The notes below the pieces were generated by a model. That model saw only the letters and a list, made by a program, of their open reading frames with translations, did no database searches and had not been told where the DNA came from. The translations under genes and the position numbers were made by a program. From assembly GCA_023664955.1 (NCBI GenBank), contig JAMPEV010000001.1:1429563-1488678 (forward strand): a stretch of DNA of 59,116 bases, written 5' to 3'. Below are positions 43,813 through 53,854 of the stretch, one piece after another. The first letter of the stretch is position 1, and every line of letters begins with the position of its first letter. The stretch comes from Duncaniella sp. GTDB taxonomy: Bacteria > Bacteroidota > Bacteroidia > Bacteroidales > Muribaculaceae.

Positions 43813-43852
43813 CTCCTTATGATTGAGTTATAATTTTATCGGGATTAAGAAT

Positions 43853-46357
43853 TTACTTCACCGGGATGGTGATTGTGGCCGGCTTAACGCCGGGAGCGGT
43901 GGCGGTGAATATCATTGTACCCGGCTCTTTTGCCGAACGGGCTATTGCAGTAGCAGCCCCACTGAACAGTTTCATCTCAGGATTTTGGAATGACAGAAGC
44001 GAGGTGGGATCACCATTGGCCGTTGCTTCAAATGTACCGGCTCCGTTAACTCTGAATTTCACCATGCGTTCATCAGTAGGAACAATGTTTCCATCCTTAT
44101 CAGCAACCTGCACAGTGACATAGAGGAGGTCGTCGCCGTTAGCCTCGAGTTCGCTTCGATTAGGGGTGAGAACCAAGTGGTGAGCTTTTCCTGCAGTCCT
44201 AACTATCTTCTCCTCAACCGGCTTTCCATTTTCATCGTAAGCCACGACCTTGATTGCACCGGGCTGATAAATCACATCATCCCACATGAGTCGGTAGCGA
44301 TTCATTGCGTCACGATTCGACTTGTCGGGATAATGATTCTTAGATGTCTTATCGGTAGGGATAATATCTTTCCCAACTTCCTTCTCCTTCATGCCCTGGC
44401 TTACACCATTCACAAACAGCTCAGCCTTGGGATATGAGGTATACACCATCACAGGAGTAACCTCACCCTCACGACCCTTCCAAGTCCAGTGAGGAAGGAT
44501 GTGCAAAGTGGGGACATCGTCACGCCAAACAGAACGATAGAAGTATGCACGGTCCTTAGGCAGCGATGCAAGGTCATATATTCCGAACAGGCTTGAATGA
44601 TTAGGCCAAGCATCAGTATCGTAAGGAGAAGGCTCGCCAAGGTAATCAAAGCCTGTCCAAACAAACTGACCTATCATCCAAGGATAGTCATCATCAGCCG
44701 CAAAGTCGATGTCAGGAATATTACTCCAGAAACAGAATTCATTATCGTAGGAAGAAGACTGGTGGTCAGGATGCATCTGAGTATCTTTAACCTCCATCGG
44801 GAACTCATAAACGCCGCGAGATGAGACGGTCGAAGCTGTCTCTGTCCCAAGTATCAGCTTTTGTGGAAGTCGCTCGTAAGCCGACTGATAAAAGTGTGGC
44901 TTGTAATTGAAACCCGGGATATCGAGAGCTGCAGCGAAACCATTGTCGAGCACCGATACAGCCTGGTCCATACCGCATGTCACAGGACGTGTCGGATCGA
45001 GCTTATGCACCATATCTTGAAGCATCGTCAGTTCCTTCATGCCGGGTTCACCCCATTGACTCGGTACTTCATTGCCGATTGACCACATCACAACTGAAGG
45101 GTTATTACGGAATTGTTCAACCATGTTAGTAATATCCTTTTCAGCCCATTCATTGAATAGCGAGCCGTAACCGTTGGGAGATTTCGGACGGAAGCCCCAA
45201 TCGTCGAATGGTTCTACCATGAGCATCATGCCCATCTCATCGCAAAGTTCCACAAGTTCTGGCGCCGGCATATTGTGCGAGGTTCGGATGGCATTCACAC
45301 CGATTTCCTGCAAAAGTTCTATCTGATGGCGAAGTGCCGATTTATTCACAGCCGCGCCGAGCGGTCCGAGGTCATGGTGGTTACATACCCCTTTAAATTT
45401 TATGCTTTCGCCATTGAGAAACATTCCTTCGTTGGGGATGTACTCGATTTTACGAATACCGAAGCGGGTGTCGTATGTGTCCACCACTTTACCATTAACT
45501 GAAAGAGTGGTTTTGGCAGTATAGAGTTTGGGCGTTTTAAGGTTCCACAATTCGGGATTTTTAATGGAGAAATTCTGAGCAAAATCTTGGCCTCTGGCGA
45601 TGTAATCTGATTTGTCGGTAGCAACAATTTTACCCTGAGGGTCGTATATATCAGTATTGACAACAACTTTGTCACCGTAGGGGAATTTCTCAAATTGCTT
45701 GGCCCCTTCTATTTTAGTACGCAGATTGACGGTGGCAAGTTCCGGTGTCACAATCGGTGTGGTGACATAGGTGCCCCAAGTAGGGATGTGCACTTTATCC
45801 GTTTCAATCAGGTGGACATTGCGGTAAAGACCGGCTCCGGGATACCAACGTGATGCACGTTCTTTATTTTCAAGCTCGACGGTGAGTTCGTTTGAGCCGA
45901 GATGTAAATCTTCATTGTCGAGTTTAACCTCAAATGAGTTGTAACCATAGGGCCAGAAACCCACTTCCTTGCCGTTGAGCTTCACCTTGGCATTGCTCAT
46001 AGCTCCGTCGAAAAGCAGTGAGAATTGACGACCTGTAGTGTCGGAAATTTCGAGGTTGCGACGGTATACGCCTTTTCCGATAAAGGGGAGACCGCCGGTG
46101 CGTCCTGTTTTCCATGTTTTTTCAGTCTCGCCATTCTGCTCCACAGCAACTTCTTGGAGGTCATTAGCGCGGTCGAAGGGGCCATATATAGCCCAGTCGT
46201 GAGGCACACGGACATTTTGCCAGTCTTTCACATCGGAAAGATTGCCCTTTGAGAACTGCCATCCATCGTTGAGAGTAGTGAACGACCGCTGAGCTGACGC
46301 ATTTAGGGAGGCTGCTATCATGGCCATTGAAAAGATTCCCAGTGTAAGTAATTTCAT
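43853..46357 (-). CDS. Secreted GH2 glycosidase (beta-galactosidase type)
   Basis: 834 residues. A signal peptide (MKLLTLGIFSMAMIAASLNASAQ) sends it to the periplasm. Domain order: sugar-binding jelly roll (NDGWQFSKGNL, VRVPHDWAIYGPFD), immunoglobulin-like domain, TIM barrel with IRTSHNMPAPELVELCDEMG, the acid/base Glu near 429 in WSIGNEVPSQW and the nucleophile Glu near 504 in LILGTETAS, then a DUF4982-like and a C-terminal Ig-like domain (LVLTPNRSELEANGDDLLYVTVQV). Long GH2 enzymes of this kind in Bacteroidales act on host or plant glycans, as beta-galactosidases or relatives; beta-glucuronidase or mannosidase activity is not excluded. No SusCD pair is adjacent. Confidence 0.9.
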   Translation of the reverse strand: MKLLTLGIFSMAMIAASLNASAQRSFTTLNDGWQFSKGNLSDVKDWQNVRVPHDWAIYGPFDRANDLQEVAVEQNGETEKTWKTGRTGGLPFIGKGVYRRNLEISDTTGRQFSLLFDGAMSNAKVKLNGKEVGFWPYGYNSFEVKLDNEDLHLGSNELTVELENKERASRWYPGAGLYRNVHLIETDKVHIPTWGTYVTTPIVTPELATVNLRTKIEGAKQFEKFPYGDKVVVNTDIYDPQGKIVATDKSDYIARGQDFAQNFSIKNPELWNLKTPKLYTAKTTLSVNGKVVDTYDTRFGIRKIEYIPNEGMFLNGESIKFKGVCNHHDLGPLGAAVNKSALRHQIELLQEIGVNAIRTSHNMPAPELVELCDEMGMMLMVEPFDDWGFRPKSPNGYGSLFNEWAEKDITNMVEQFRNNPSVVMWSIGNEVPSQWGEPGMKELTMLQDMVHKLDPTRPVTCGMDQAVSVLDNGFAAALDIPGFNYKPHFYQSAYERLPQKLILGTETASTVSSRGVYEFPMEVKDTQMHPDHQSSSYDNEFCFWSNIPDIDFAADDDYPWMIGQFVWTGFDYLGEPSPYDTDAWPNHSSLFGIYDLASLPKDRAYFYRSVWRDDVPTLHILPHWTWKGREGEVTPVMVYTSYPKAELFVNGVSQGMKEKEVGKDIIPTDKTSKNHYPDKSNRDAMNRYRLMWDDVIYQPGAIKVVAYDENGKPVEEKIVRTAGKAHHLVLTPNRSELEANGDDLLYVTVQVADKDGNIVPTDERMVKFRVNGAGTFEATANGDPTSLLSFQNPEMKLFSGAATAIARSAKEPGTMIFTATAPGVKPATITIPVK

Positions 46358-46426
46358 TATGGTAGTAATTATATGTTTTTCTTAGGTGATATTATCACAA
46401 ATCTATCCGCTATTGTAAGCTGAATG

Positions 46427-46458
46427 CAAATATAGCAAATAATGTTATATAATACAAT
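46427..46458 (-). promoter_or_regulatory. Promoter for the GH2 gene
   Basis: Minus strand ATTG (46455-46458), 20 bases, TATATTTG (46427-46434); leader about 60 bases. Confidence 0.6.
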
Positions 46459-46534
46459 TATTTTTATATTATTTCACAAAAATAATTGATTACTAAAAAG
46501 TCACTAAAAAGGTGTAAACATATACATATAATTA

Positions 46535-46565
46535 AAGGGGACATACCTTAGTGGCTTGTCCCCTT
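46535..46565 (-). terminator. Hairpin after alaS
   Basis: AAGGGGACA (46535-46543) pairs perfectly with TGTCCCCTT (46557-46565); the minus strand continues TAATTATAT. It lies about 60 bases past the stop. Confidence 0.6.
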
Positions 46566-46623
46566 CAATTCTAATGTATTTAGTAATCTTCAAAAATGAC
46601 TATGTGACGATGAAATAAATTAA

Positions 46624-49245
46624 TTATTTCTTAAAATTGTCAGTAAGTGATTGGAAAGCTACTGTTATGCCATCCTTATCTTTACCACCAGCCTGAGCGA
46701 AACCGGGCTGGCCGCCGCCTCCGCCCTTGATAGTCTTAGCTGCTTCGCGTACCATTGTGGTGGCGTTAAAGCCTTGTTTCACAAGGTCGTCGGTAAGTGC
46801 CACAGTCAATAGAGGTTTGCCTGTTACATCGACAGTAGCGGCAAGGAACGCAGTGTTCTCGGGTGATATTTGACGTACTCCAAATGCAACGTTCTTCACC
46901 ACGTCAGGCACATAAACACCTGCAAGTGCCACTAACTTAATACCATTGACAGTTTCAGCCTTTCCTACAAGTTCACGGGTGAGGTTACGTACACGTTCCT
47001 GGAAGTAGTCTTCAGCCTGCTTACGAAGTTCGGCGTTCTCAGCGATTGACTTGCGTACTGCCTGTAGGATGTCGGGAGCGTTATGTAGCATCTCGCCTAA
47101 TTCACGGATATTGTCCGACATATGGTCTACAAGATCCTCAGCCACTTCACCAGTTACTGCTTCAATTCGGCGAATGCCGGCAGCTATACTCGATTCAGAG
47201 ATTATTCGTATCATTCCGATATTGCCGGTGTTAGGCACATGAGTACCACCACACAATTCAACTGAGTCGCCATACTTAACCACACGCACCTCTTCGCCAT
47301 ATTTTTCGCCGAACAGAGCCATAGCACCCATCTTCATAGCATCGGCTATAGGCATGCAACGATGTTCATCTAAAGGTATGGCCTTACGGACATTGGCATT
47401 GGCGATTCGCTCAGCTTTGCGAAGCTCTTCAGGGGTAACCTTTTGGAAGTGTGAGAAGTCAAAACGGAGCATCCCCGGAGTTACATACGAACCCTTCTGC
47501 TCTACATGAGTACCGAGCACCTGACGGAGTGCTGCGTGGAGAAGATGTGTGGCTGTGTGGTTACATTCTGTGGCACGGCGATTAGCCTCATTAATTTTTG
47601 CCTCAAACGTAGCTGTGAGGTCGGCGGGCAGTTTCTTTGTGAGATGTACGGCCTGACCGTTTTCACGCTTGGTATCATACACTTCGATTATCTCATCACC
47701 ATTGATAAGCCAACCGCTATCACCTACCTGACCACCCATTTCAGCGTAGAAGGGAGTCACCGAGAGGACTATCTGATAGAATTCCTTATTTTTCTGGGAA
47801 ACTTTACGGTAGCGAATGATTTGAGTAGGAACAGAAGCCTCGTCGTAACCCACAAACTGAGTTTCACCATCACGAAGCACCACCCAGTCAGTTGCTTCAA
47901 CTGCAGCGGCATTTCTTGCACGAGTCTTTTGGGCTTCCATTTCAACGTCAAACTCTTTTTTATCCAAAGTCATTCCATTTTCCTTTAAGATAAGTTCGGT
48001 GAGGTCAAGTGGGAATCCGTAAGTGTCATAGAGCACAAATGCTTCCTTGCCGGAAATTTCAGTTTTACCATTGTTTTTTGCAGCCTTAATTGCCTCATCA
48101 AGAATTGCGATACCCTTGTCAAGTGTGCGGAGGAATGAATCCTCTTCCTCCTTTATAACCTTCATGATAAGTTCGCGCTGTGCAGCGATCTCAGGATAAG
48201 CCTCACCCATCGAATCAATCAGGGTGTTAACAAGCTTGTACATGAATGCTTGTTTCTGCTCGAGGAAGGTGTAGGCGTAGCGCACTGCACGGCGAAGGAT
48301 TCGGCGGATTACATATCCGGCCTTGGCGTTGCCTGGGAGCTGGCTATCGGCAATGGAGAATGAAATAGTGCGTACATGGTCGGCAATTACGCGCATTGCC
48401 ACATCTACATGAGCGTCTTTGCCATATTCCTTACCGGATAGCTGTGCTATTTTGTCAATGAGAGGGGTAAATACGTCTGTATCGTAGTTAGATTTCTTCC
48501 CCTGTAGTGCCATACAGAGTCGCTCAAAGCCCATACCGGTATCAATTACCCTCGCAGGCAGTGGTTCAAGAGTGCCGTCAGCTTTGCGGTTATACTGCAT
48601 GAATACGAGATTCCAGATTTCGATTACGAGGGGATTATCGTGGTTTACGAGGGATGCACCGTCAATTTTGGCACGTTCCTCATCGCTACGAAGGTCAATA
48701 TGGATTTCAGAGCAGGGACCGCATGGGCCTGTATCACCCATTTCCCAAAAATTGTCATGCTTATTACCATTGATGATATGGGAAGCGGGAAGATGCTGCT
48801 CCCAATATGAAGCAGCCTCGTCATCACGTGCAAGACCTTCCTCAGGCGAACCCTCGAATACAGTGGCGTAAAGGCGGTTAGGATCAAGGTGCAACACATC
48901 TACAAGGTATTCCCAGGCCCAGTCAATAGCCTCTTTCTTGAAATAATCGCCAAATGACCAGTTACCGAGCATTTCGAACATTGTGTGATGATATGTGTCC
49001 ATACCCACCTCTTCGAGGTCATTGTGTTTTCCTGAGACGCGGAGGCACTTTTGAGAGTCAGCGACACGCTGATATTTCGCGGCCTTATTGCCGAGTATTA
49101 TATCTTTAAACTGGTTCATGCCGGCATTGGTGAACATCAGGGTGGGATCATCCTTGATTACCATAGGGGCTGAGGGGACAATGTGGTGTCCCTTTGAACG
49201 GAAAAACTCTTTGAAAGATTCGCGTATTTCCTTAGCTGTAAGCAT
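46624..49245 (-). CDS. alaS: Alanyl-tRNA synthetase
   Basis: 873 residues, the normal size. The class II core is at the N-terminus ([32 protein letters not shown], then [12 protein letters not shown]). The editing domain has the zinc-site histidines in [18 protein letters not shown] and the [10 protein letters not shown] motif. The C-terminal C-Ala domain ends with [15 protein letters not shown]. It charges tRNA-Ala and hydrolyses mischarged Ser/Gly. A TAACTTTG -7 box (49295-49302) lies upstream on the minus strand. Confidence 0.97.
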   Translation of the reverse strand: MLTAKEIRESFKEFFRSKGHHIVPSAPMVIKDDPTLMFTNAGMNQFKDIILGNKAAKYQRVADSQKCLRVSGKHNDLEEVGMDTYHHTMFEMLGNWSFGDYFKKEAIDWAWEYLVDVLHLDPNRLYATVFEGSPEEGLARDDEAASYWEQHLPASHIINGNKHDNFWEMGDTGPCGPCSEIHIDLRSDEERAKIDGASLVNHDNPLVIEIWNLVFMQYNRKADGTLEPLPARVIDTGMGFERLCMALQGKKSNYDTDVFTPLIDKIAQLSGKEYGKDAHVDVAMRVIADHVRTISFSIADSQLPGNAKAGYVIRRILRRAVRYAYTFLEQKQAFMYKLVNTLIDSMGEAYPEIAAQRELIMKVIKEEEDSFLRTLDKGIAILDEAIKAAKNNGKTEISGKEAFVLYDTYGFPLDLTELILKENGMTLDKKEFDVEMEAQKTRARNAAAVEATDWVVLRDGETQFVGYDEASVPTQIIRYRKVSQKNKEFYQIVLSVTPFYAEMGGQVGDSGWLINGDEIIEVYDTKRENGQAVHLTKKLPADLTATFEAKINEANRRATECNHTATHLLHAALRQVLGTHVEQKGSYVTPGMLRFDFSHFQKVTPEELRKAERIANANVRKAIPLDEHRCMPIADAMKMGAMALFGEKYGEEVRVVKYGDSVELCGGTHVPNTGNIGMIRIISESSIAAGIRRIEAVTGEVAEDLVDHMSDNIRELGEMLHNAPDILQAVRKSIAENAELRKQAEDYFQERVRNLTRELVGKAETVNGIKLVALAGVYVPDVVKNVAFGVRQISPENTAFLAATVDVTGKPLLTVALTDDLVKQGFNATTMVREAAKTIKGGGGGQPGFAQAGGKDKDGITVAFQSLTDNFKK

Positions 49246-49294
49246 ATTATAATAAGTTAGTCAATATTTTCGTTCTATGTCGTAAAACAGAGTG

Positions 49295-49302
49295 CAAAGT
49301 TA
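49295..49302 (-). promoter_or_regulatory. -7 element for alaS
   Basis: Minus strand TAACTTTG, followed by CAC, about 50 bases before the start; -33 box poor. Confidence 0.4.
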
Positions 49303-49346
49303 GTGATTTTTTGCGAAAAAAATGCGATAAAAAAATGTGTATTGGC

Positions 49347-49392
49347 AACAAAAAAAGCGTGCCGCCAACCTGAGATTGGGCTACGGCACGCT
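49347..49392 (-). terminator. Intrinsic terminator after the EF-G2 gene
   Basis: AGCGTGCCG (49356-49364) pairs perfectly with CGGCACGCT (49384-49392); the minus strand continues with seven Ts (TTTTTTTGTTG). Confidence 0.85.
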
Positions 49393-49468
49393 GTAAGTAT
49401 GGGATTGGGATAGGTGCAAAGATGAGAATTATTTAACACCCTGACTATCCGCGTCCTTGGCTATATTA

Positions 49469-51628
49469 TTATTCGTCAGCCTGAGCTTTTTCAGCATATT
49501 CCTTGAGGAGTTTATCCTGAACATCTGATGGAACGAGTTCGTAGGATGAGAACTTCATTGTGAAAGCTGAGCGGCCACCGGTAATTGAAGAAAGGGCTGT
49601 AGAATAGGATGACATTTCCTTCAAAGGAACACGGGCAGAGATTTTCTCGAAGCCATTGTCGCTTGACATACCCATGATAATGGCACGGCGTCCCTGGAGG
49701 TCACTCATCACATCTCCCATCACATCGGCTGGAACCATTACGTCAACATCGTAGACCGGTTCGAGCACCTTCGGGTTGGCATTGCGGAATGCTTCGCTGA
49801 AAGCGTTGCGGCCTGCGAGACGGAATGAGATTTCATTTGAGTCAACCGGGTGCATCTTACCATCGTAGATACATACACGCACATCGCGTGCGTAGCTACC
49901 GGTGAGTGGACCTTGTTCCATGCGGTCCATGAGACCCTTGACGATTGCGGGGATGAATCGCGCGTCAATGGCGCCACCCACTATACAGTTATAGACAACG
50001 AGCTTACCACCCCATGCCAACGGAATTTCCTGAGTGTCACGGACGTTCATCTTGAATTCCTGATTGCCAAATTTGTAAGTATCAGGAGCGGGCATTCCTT
50101 CGGTGTAGGGTTCGATGATGATATGAACTTCACCAAATTGACCTGCACCACCTGATTGCTTCTTGTGGCGATAGTCGGCACGTGCAGCCTTAGTAATTGT
50201 CTCACGGTATGGTATACGCGGCTCTTCAAATATGATTGGGAGTTTATCATTGTTTTCGACACGCCATTTCAAGGTGCGGAGGTGGAATTCACCTTGACCA
50301 GAAAGAATGGTCTGCTTAAGCTCCTTTGACTGTTCAACAACCCATGTTGGATCCTCTTCGTGCATACGGGTGAGGATTGTCATGAGTTTCTCAGCGTCAC
50401 TTTCAGTTACCGGACGGATTGCGCGACGGTATTTAGGTTCGGGATAACGGATGAAGTCGAAGCGATAGTCACAGTCCTTGGCATCGAGGGTATTGCCGGT
50501 ACGTACATCTTTTAGCTTAACGGTTGCACCTATATCACCTGCACAAAGCTTATCAACCTGAGTCTTGATGCTTCCGCACACACAGTTTATCTGGGCTATG
50601 CGTTCACGAGTGCCGCGAGTTACGTTTTCGAAATCAACACCAGGGGTGAGCGTGCCTGACATCACTTTGAAGTAGCTTACCTCACCGATGTGGGGTTCCA
50701 CGGTGGTCTTGAAGAAATATAGTGAAAGAGGACCGTTACTGTCGGGCTTAACTTCTACACCGTCTACTGTCACAGGAGCCGGCATATCCTCAACGAAAGG
50801 TACAACGTTGCCCAGGAATTCCATCATGCGGCGTACGCCCATGTCTTTAGCAGCGCTAACGCAGAACACCGGATATATTGAGCGGTCGATAAGGCCCTTG
50901 CGTATACCTTCGCGCATTTCATCTTCTGAAAGATGTCCCTGGTCAAAGAATTTCTCCATGAGTGTTTCATCGTTTTCAGCAGCTGCTTCAACGAGAGCTT
51001 GATGGAGTTCCTGTGCCTTTTCCATTTCCTCAGCAGGGATTTCTTCGATAGTGGGTGTACCGCCGTCAGGTCCCCATGAATATTTCTTCATAAGAAGCAC
51101 GTCAATCATGGCATTGAAGCCGGGACCGCACTGGAGAGGGTATTGGATAGCCACGATTTTATTACCGAAATGTTCGCGCATCTGCTCCATGACGTTGTCA
51201 TAGTCTGCCTTTTCGCCATCAAGCTGGTTAAGGGCGAAGATTACGGGCTTTTTGAGTGACTGAGTGGTGCGGAATATGTTTTGAGTCCCTACTTCCACGC
51301 CATACTGTGAGTTGATGAGGATTAGACCGGTGTCAGTAACATTGAGGGCCGTGATAGCATTGCCGACGAAGTCGTCAGCACCAGGACAGTCAATCACATT
51401 GAGCTTCTTGTTAAGGAATTCGGCATAGAAAACCGTCGAGAATACACTGTAGCCATATTCCTTCTCGACGGGGAACGAATCGCTCACGGTGTTCTTTCCT
51501 TCGATAGTACCGCGGCGTTTTATAACTCCACACTCGAAAAGCATAGCTTCAGCGAGTGTGGTTTTTCCCGAGCCTTTGCTACCAAGCAAGGCTATGTTTT
51601 TGATCTCATTAGTTTGATAGACTTTCAT
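49469..51628 (-). CDS. fusA2: Elongation factor G paralogue (EF-G2) with altered GTPase motifs
   Basis: 719 residues from the ATG at 51628 (MKVYQTNEIKNIALLG); an upstream ATG adds a 19-residue tail foreign to the family. All five EF-G domains are present. The GTPase motifs deviate: P-loop GSKGSGKTT (16-24), switch II DCPGADDF (80-87) instead of DTPGHVDF, so the catalytic His is Ala84, and NQLD (134-137) instead of NKxD. Domain IV keeps RADYRHKKQSGGAGQFGEV and VVYNCIVGGAIDARFIPA. In Bacteroides thetaiotaomicron an EF-G2 without detectable GTPase activity supports translation during carbon limitation and gut colonisation; this gene fits that paralogue in length and motifs. The housekeeping fusA is not in the window. 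Confidence 0.85.
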   Translation of the reverse strand: MKVYQTNEIKNIALLGSKGSGKTTLAEAMLFECGVIKRRGTIEGKNTVSDSFPVEKEYGYSVFSTVFYAEFLNKKLNVIDCPGADDFVGNAITALNVTDTGLILINSQYGVEVGTQNIFRTTQSLKKPVIFALNQLDGEKADYDNVMEQMREHFGNKIVAIQYPLQCGPGFNAMIDVLLMKKYSWGPDGGTPTIEEIPAEEMEKAQELHQALVEAAAENDETLMEKFFDQGHLSEDEMREGIRKGLIDRSIYPVFCVSAAKDMGVRRMMEFLGNVVPFVEDMPAPVTVDGVEVKPDSNGPLSLYFFKTTVEPHIGEVSYFKVMSGTLTPGVDFENVTRGTRERIAQINCVCGSIKTQVDKLCAGDIGATVKLKDVRTGNTLDAKDCDYRFDFIRYPEPKYRRAIRPVTESDAEKLMTILTRMHEEDPTWVVEQSKELKQTILSGQGEFHLRTLKWRVENNDKLPIIFEEPRIPYRETITKAARADYRHKKQSGGAGQFGEVHIIIEPYTEGMPAPDTYKFGNQEFKMNVRDTQEIPLAWGGKLVVYNCIVGGAIDARFIPAIVKGLMDRMEQGPLTGSYARDVRVCIYDGKMHPVDSNEISFRLAGRNAFSEAFRNANPKVLEPVYDVDVMVPADVMGDVMSDLQGRRAIIMGMSSDNGFEKISARVPLKEMSSYSTALSSITGGRSAFTMKFSSYELVPSDVQDKLLKEYAEKAQADE

Positions 51629-51822
51629 ATTTATCAGGGTGTTAGTTTTTATTAAGAGGTAAGAAGTTTTTAAAATCGACCGCAAAATAGTAATAATATT
51701 TCAATTTCAAGGCCAAAAATAATGTGTTTTATAACATAAAATTACGGAAGTGGCTATAAACCATGAGGTTTCCTTTTATAAACCTCAAAGTTATAATTTG
51801 TAGCAATTAAGTAAGTGAGCGA

Positions 51823-51854
51823 TTTGTAATCTTTCAGATTTATGATTAAATTTG
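51823..51854 (+). promoter_or_regulatory. Promoter for the Y-family polymerase operon
   Basis: TTTG (51823-51826), exactly 20 bases, TAAATTTG (51847-51854) then CA: full consensus. It places the transcript start near 51861, which rules out the earliest ATGs (51842, 51857). A palindrome ATTCATGAAT (51883-51892) follows. Confidence 0.7.
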
Positions 51855-51916
51855 CAATGGAAAGGACGCGAGTTCGTGAAATATTCATGAATGGCACCTA
51901 TATGACGTATAAAGTT

Positions 51917-53410
51917 ATGGTCCAGGGAAAGAGACAGTATATTGCGATTGATTTGAAGTCGTTTTACGCTTCGGTGGAGTGTGTGGAGCGGGGGGTTGAT
52001 CCGCTCGACACCTGCCTCGTCGTGGCTGATGCAAGCCGTACTGATAAGACTATATGCTTAGCTGTCTCGCCTATGTTGAAATCGTTTGGCATAGGGGGAC
52101 GCCCCCGTCTTTTTGAAGTGGTGCAAAAAGTGAGGGATGTGAACCGCCTGCGCGGACACGCCGGAAAATCAGTGTCGGGGAAAGAACTTGCCACTCATCC
52201 GGAACTTGCCCTTGACTACCTCATAGCCCCGCCCCGCATGGGTCTCTATATCAAATATTCCACAATGATTTTTGAGATATATATGCGCTACATCGCACCC
52301 GAAGATATCCATGTGTATTCAATCGACGAGGTCTTTATCGATGCAACCTCTTACCTCAAGACCTATAGCATGACAGCTCACGAGCTTGCCATGAAAATGA
52401 TACGTGAGGTTCTTAGAGTGACCGGCATAACCGCCACCGCCGGGATAGGCACTAATATGTACCTATGTAAGATTGCCATGGATATTGTGGCAAAGAAAAT
52501 GAAACCTGACAAGGATGGAGTGAGGATAGCTGAACTTGACGAGATGAGCTACCGACAGCAACTATGGGAGCATGTGCCGATTACCGATTTTTGGCGCGTA
52601 GGACGAGGAATCGTCCAAAAATTAGCAACGTACGGAATCTTCACGATGGGCGACATCGCACGTTGTTCAATCACCCACGAGAACCTTCTATACAAACTTT
52701 TTGGCGTTAATGCCGAACTATTGATCGACCATGCCTGGGGATGGGAGCCCGTAACCATTGACTTAGTAAGGTCATATAAACCTGAGACACACTCGCTGAG
52801 CAGCGGGCAAGTGCTAAGTTGCGCGTATACGGTAGAGAAAGCAAAAATTGTGACATTGGAAATGGCCGACGCTACCGCACTCGACCTTGTAGACAAAGGA
52901 CTTGTAACCGACCAAATCGTACTGGAAATTGGATATGACATCGAGTCATTGACAAATCCCGAAATACGTTCAAAGTACCATGGAAGAATCACCACCGACC
53001 ACTACGGAAGAATGGTACCTTTTCATGCCCACGGCACAGCCAACATCGAAGAGCCGACATCCTCATCGGAAATAATATCCCAAAAAATTGACGAACTTTT
53101 TGACCGCATTGTCAATCCCATACTCCTCATCAGAAGAATAACGCTTTCAGTAAACCATTTAGTAAGCGATAACGAAGCTAAAAGCAGGAAAGAAAAGACA
53201 GTGCAACTTGACCTGTTTACTGACTATGAGGAAACGAAGCGCAAGGAAGAAGAGCGCGAATCCCACCTGGCAAAAGAGAGGCGCAGGCAGATCGCCATGC
53301 TTAACATCAAGAGAAAATTTGGCAAGAACGCCATCCTCAAAGGGCTTAACTTTGCCGACGGAGCCACCCAAAAAGACCGCAATTCACAAATCGGAGGACA
53401 TCACGAGTGA
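51917..53410 (+). CDS. Y-family translesion DNA polymerase (UvrX/UmuC-like)
   Basis: About 497 residues from the ATG at 51917 (MVQGKRQYIAIDLKSFYAS), chosen because relatives start 3-10 residues before YIAIDLKSFYAS and the promoter excludes starts before 51861; ATGs at 51887 and 51902 remain possible. Catalytic residues: Asp in AIDLKSFYASVE, then Asp-Glu in YSIDEVFIDATSY. ASRTDKTICLAVSPMLKSFG and GRPRLFEVV are typical of the UvrX/ImpB-MucB-SamB subgroup. Near the C-terminus VQLDLF is a sliding-clamp-binding motif. It copies damaged DNA and is usually SOS-induced. A YolD-like gene follows 15 bases later, as in Bacillus uvrX-yolD pairs. Confidence 0.9.
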   Translation: MVQGKRQYIAIDLKSFYASVECVERGVDPLDTCLVVADASRTDKTICLAVSPMLKSFGIGGRPRLFEVVQKVRDVNRLRGHAGKSVSGKELATHPELALDYLIAPPRMGLYIKYSTMIFEIYMRYIAPEDIHVYSIDEVFIDATSYLKTYSMTAHELAMKMIREVLRVTGITATAGIGTNMYLCKIAMDIVAKKMKPDKDGVRIAELDEMSYRQQLWEHVPITDFWRVGRGIVQKLATYGIFTMGDIARCSITHENLLYKLFGVNAELLIDHAWGWEPVTIDLVRSYKPETHSLSSGQVLSCAYTVEKAKIVTLEMADATALDLVDKGLVTDQIVLEIGYDIESLTNPEIRSKYHGRITTDHYGRMVPFHAHGTANIEEPTSSSEIISQKIDELFDRIVNPILLIRRITLSVNHLVSDNEAKSRKEKTVQLDLFTDYEETKRKEEERESHLAKERRRQIAMLNIKRKFGKNAILKGLNFADGATQKDRNSQIGGHHE

Positions 53411-53425
53411 GAAAAAACTACAAAT

Positions 53426-53854
53426 ATGGGAAGATATGACGACATAATAAACCTGCCACATCATGTGTCAACCACACGGAAGCCTATGTCAATGGAGAGC
53501 CGTGCAGCTCAATTTGCCCCATTTGCCGCCCTCACCGGACATGGTGACGCAATTAACGAAACCGCCCGGCTGACTTCCGAGCGAATTGAACTATCGCCCG
53601 ATGAGCAACGAGAATTGTCGATGCAGCTTAACTTCCTTATTGAAAACATGTCACTGCATCCTATGGTAACATTCACCCTATTCCAAGCCGACCCGTTGAA
53701 AAGCGGAGGAAAATATGTGAGAATTACCGGTGTTATCAAAAAATATGTCGAATATGACAATATCGTGGTTCTCCTCGACAATCAGACAATCAGAATAGCA
53801 GACATAGTAGCTATCGACTGTGAATTACCGGGACAGATATTAATGTACCCGTAG
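53426..53854 (+). CDS. YolD-like protein
   Basis: 142 residues. The N-terminus carries the family pattern: GRYDDIINLPHHVSTTRKPM, SMESRAAQFAPFAALTGHGD, then a predicted helix with RIELSPDEQRELSMQLNFL. The C-terminal half is beta-rich (GGKYVRITGVIKKYVEYDN, IRIADIVAIDC). YolD proteins are small partners coded beside Y-family polymerases in Firmicutes and their phages, thought to act like UmuD. It is cotranscribed with the polymerase and its 3' end overlaps the convergent TrmH-family gene by 15 bases. Confidence 0.88.
   Translation: MGRYDDIINLPHHVSTTRKPMSMESRAAQFAPFAALTGHGDAINETARLTSERIELSPDEQRELSMQLNFLIENMSLHPMVTFTLFQADPLKSGGKYVRITGVIKKYVEYDNIVVLLDNQTIRIADIVAIDCELPGQILMYP

Noticed and set aside
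51629-51841. Regulatory site for the EF-G2 gene in the divergent spacer
   Set aside because: A minus-strand TAACTTTG (51786-51793) and an 8-bp hairpin (51764-51787) exist, but spacing and position do not make a convincing promoter or operator.
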